From contig CAZINW010000002.1 of assembly GCA_964540765.1 (NCBI GenBank), positions 1 through 64,000 of the forward strand: 64,000 nt of DNA. The letters are read 5' to 3'. Positions 62,277 to 64,000 of this stretch are shown here, one piece after another. Below the pieces are notes generated by a model. That model made no database searches. It was not told the origin of the DNA and saw nothing but the letters and a program-made list of their open reading frames with translations. Position 1 is the stretch's first letter, and each line of letters opens with the position of its first letter. Source of the DNA: CAZJLN01 sp964540765. Its GTDB lineage: Bacteria > Chloroflexota > Anaerolineae > Anaerolineales > Anaerolineaceae. Both the position numbers and the translations under genes were made by a program.

Positions 62277-64000
62277 ATGAATACTCGTATGCGATTTCTT
62301 AATATTATTCTGGCACTGGGTCTGCTGGTTGGCATGCTGTCTGGGTGCAAACCGGCGCCATCCAAAGTGCCCCGTATGGGGTACAAAGATGTGCTCTATG
62401 TTAATCTAACCTGGCATCAGCATCAGCCAATTTATTACAAGAATGAAGCCGGTATCTATTCCCGCCCGTGGGTGCGAGTGCATGCCACCAAGGATTACTT
62501 GGATATGGCTGAGACGGTTGCCAAATACGAAGATGTGCATATCACCTTCAACCTGACGCCATCTTTGATCCGTCAATTGGACGATTTTGCGAATAATGGC
62601 GTGAAAGATCTTTATTGGGTTTATGCAGAAGTACCTGCTGATCAACTCGATGAAACGCAAAAGCGCTTCATCCTTGAGCGCTTCTTTGATGCCAACTGGG
62701 ACCACATCATATCAATCTATCCTCGCTACCAGGAATTGTTGGACAAACGCGGTGGCACCGATTCAGCAGCCATCGATGTAGCTCTGACTTCATTCACCGA
62801 GCAGGACTTCCGCGATCTTCAAATCTGGTTCAACCTGGCATGGGTGGATCCAGATTACCTGGCAGTGGAACCACTCAAAGCCCTGGTTGAGAAGGGGCGT
62901 GATTTCAGCGAAGAAGATAAAACCATTCTTTTTGATGAAATCCTCTCACTTGTTCAAAAGGTCATTCCCTATCATGCTGAATTACAGAAGGATGGTGTGA
63001 TTGAAGTCACCACCACGCCTTATGCCCACCCCATCCTGCCTTTGATCTATAACTCCGACCTGGCACTTGTTGGCAACCCCAGCGCAGAAACACCTGACGA
63101 GACTTTTTCCTATCCTCAGGACGCTGCCTACCATCTTGAAAAAAGCGTGGAGATGTACAAAGAGTATTTCGGTATGGATGTGCGAGGTCTATGGCCTGGT
63201 GAGGGTTCGGTGGCACAGGATATAGTCGGGCTGGTAAGCGAAGCCGGATATCAATGGATGCAGACGGGTGAACCTGTGCTGGCGAAATCCCTTGGGATTG
63301 AGACCTTCACACGGGATGACAACGAAATGGTGCAAGAGGCGGATGATCTTTACCGTCCTTATTATGTGAAAGACGCAGAAGGTAACCAGGTGGCGATCTT
63401 CTTCCGCGATTGGACACTTTCGGACAAAATTGGTTTCACCTATTCGGGCATGGAAGGCGCAGCGGCTGCACAGGATTTGGTCACCCGCTTGGAAAATATC
63501 CAGAGCAAGTTTGTAGCAGATGGCACTGAAGGACCCCATATCGTCAGCATTATTGTGGATGGGGAGAATGCTTGGGAAAATTATGACAATGATGGTAAGG
63601 CTTTCCTGAATACACTCTATCAATTGTTGGGTGAAAGTGAAGCGTTGAAGACCGTCACCCCTTCAGAATACCTGGAAATGTTCCCTGAGCAAAGGTCAAT
63701 CGATAATCTTTTCCCGGGTGCCTGGTTCAGCGCCAATTACGATACCTGGTACGGTGAAAGCGAAGAAGCACTCGCCTGGAATTACCTGGGTGAAGTACGC
63801 GATTTTCTCAGCGCCTATGAAACCGGTGAGAAAAGCGGTGATGCAGATTGCCTTGCGACTGCGTTTGATTTTATGTACCTGGCAGAGGGCTCGGACTGGT
63901 TCTGGTGGTATGGTGCAGACCAGGATTCTGGTCAGGATAGCTACTTTGATGAAGGATTCAGGGAATTATTGAAACAGGTTTACCTCTCTATGGGGGAGGA
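62277..64000 (+). CDS. Secreted GH57 glycosidase lipoprotein, 3' end outside window
   Basis: At least 574 residues, running open past the window end. The signal peptide ends in a lipobox (GMLSGC, cysteine at about 24). GH57 blocks are clear: NLTWHQHQPIYY, then RPWVRVHATKDYLDM, then the nucleophile Glu309 in GLWPGEGSVAQ, and a likely acid/base aspartate in FFRDWTLSDKIGF (Asp378 or Asp383). AAGGAGAG precedes the ATG. GH57 enzymes are alpha-amylases, amylopullulanases or branching enzymes; with the GH13 lipoprotein just upstream, extracellular alpha-glucan breakdown is likely. Confidence 0.92.
   Translation, partial: MNTRMRFLNIILALGLLVGMLSGCKPAPSKVPRMGYKDVLYVNLTWHQHQPIYYKNEAGIYSRPWVRVHATKDYLDMAETVAKYEDVHITFNLTPSLIRQLDDFANNGVKDLYWVYAEVPADQLDETQKRFILERFFDANWDHIISIYPRYQELLDKRGGTDSAAIDVALTSFTEQDFRDLQIWFNLAWVDPDYLAVEPLKALVEKGRDFSEEDKTILFDEILSLVQKVIPYHAELQKDGVIEVTTTPYAHPILPLIYNSDLALVGNPSAETPDETFSYPQDAAYHLEKSVEMYKEYFGMDVRGLWPGEGSVAQDIVGLVSEAGYQWMQTGEPVLAKSLGIETFTRDDNEMVQEADDLYRPYYVKDAEGNQVAIFFRDWTLSDKIGFTYSGMEGAAAAQDLVTRLENIQSKFVADGTEGPHIVSIIVDGENAWENYDNDGKAFLNTLYQLLGESEALKTVTPSEYLEMFPEQRSIDNLFPGAWFSANYDTWYGESEEALAWNYLGEVRDFLSAYETGEKSGDADCLATAFDFMYLAEGSDWFWWYGADQDSGQDSYFDEGFRELLKQVYLSMGE

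Noticed and set aside
1..64000. Search for CRISPR arrays, tRNA and rRNA genes, insertion sequences and phage genes
   Set aside because: No regularly spaced repeats, cloverleaf candidates, transposase or phage genes were recognised by eye; a covariance-model scan would be needed to exclude small RNAs.

Overview
The window is about 64 kb of a bacterial chromosome, most likely from an anaerobic, carbohydrate-fermenting member of the Chloroflexota (Anaerolineae-like). This is inferred from several traits together: Thr/Pro-rich extracytoplasmic linkers, a short actinobacterial-type xylose isomerase, GH94 phosphorylases, a tungsten aldehyde oxidoreductase-type enzyme, and a Firmicutes-like kinase/phosphatase/rpe/rpmB/yloU/yloV/recG/coaD neighbourhood. 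No tRNA, rRNA, CRISPR array or insertion sequence was recognised.

Region 1 (1-11.4 kb, + strand) is a plant-polysaccharide utilisation block: a sugar ABC permease, cellobiose phosphorylase, a tiny lipoprotein-like ORF, a second GH94 phosphorylase, xylose isomerase, a GH3 beta-glycosidase and xylulokinase. Imported cello- and xylo-oligosaccharides would be split by phosphorolysis or hydrolysis, and xylose sent to xylulose 5-phosphate. Two hairpins separate this block from the convergent minus-strand cluster.

Region 2 (11.7-30.6 kb) is an accessory catabolic island. Its minus-strand operon encodes a MoaD/ThiS-like carrier, an RraA-like protein, an Ldh2-type dehydrogenase, a YdhV-type AOR, a cupin, a creatininase-family hydrolase, two zinc MDR dehydrogenases and a TIM-barrel isomerase, next to a GntR/FCD regulator. 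Beyond these lie a carboxylesterase and a complete Dpp/Opp-type ABC importer. A divergent, AT-rich plus-strand operon carries a VOC protein, an Asp/Glu-racemase-like protein and an unrecognised protein. The creatininase/MDR/TIM-barrel part resembles the Thermotoga inositol route (IolN/IolM/IolO), but the full gene set matches no pathway I know. Operator-like TGATA sites sit just downstream of near-consensus promoters of gntR and of the importer, and close to the other two operons, so GntR is a candidate for controlling all of them.

Region 3 (30.8-43.7 kb) holds comM, apparently transcribed as a leaderless mRNA, an AHSA1-PDZ-DinB fusion, and a three-gene module of two divergent kinase-like proteins plus a TPR/transmembrane/SH3-like protein. 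folC and lon follow.

Region 4 (43.7-60.2 kb) is mostly housekeeping: a coiled-coil protein, coaD, recG, a FakA/YloV-like protein, an Asp23 protein, rpmB, rpe, a Ser/Thr kinase, an SH3 membrane protein, a PP2C phosphatase, an OmpR-type regulator, PPK2, glpX, a TatD nuclease, a small membrane protein, trmI, a Nudix hydrolase and rplY (ctc).

Region 5 (60.5-64 kb) encodes two secreted lipoprotein glycosidases, a GH13 amylase and a GH57 enzyme that runs off the window.

The best candidates for something undescribed are the GntR-linked catabolic island and the atypical kinase pair with its TPR/transmembrane partner.
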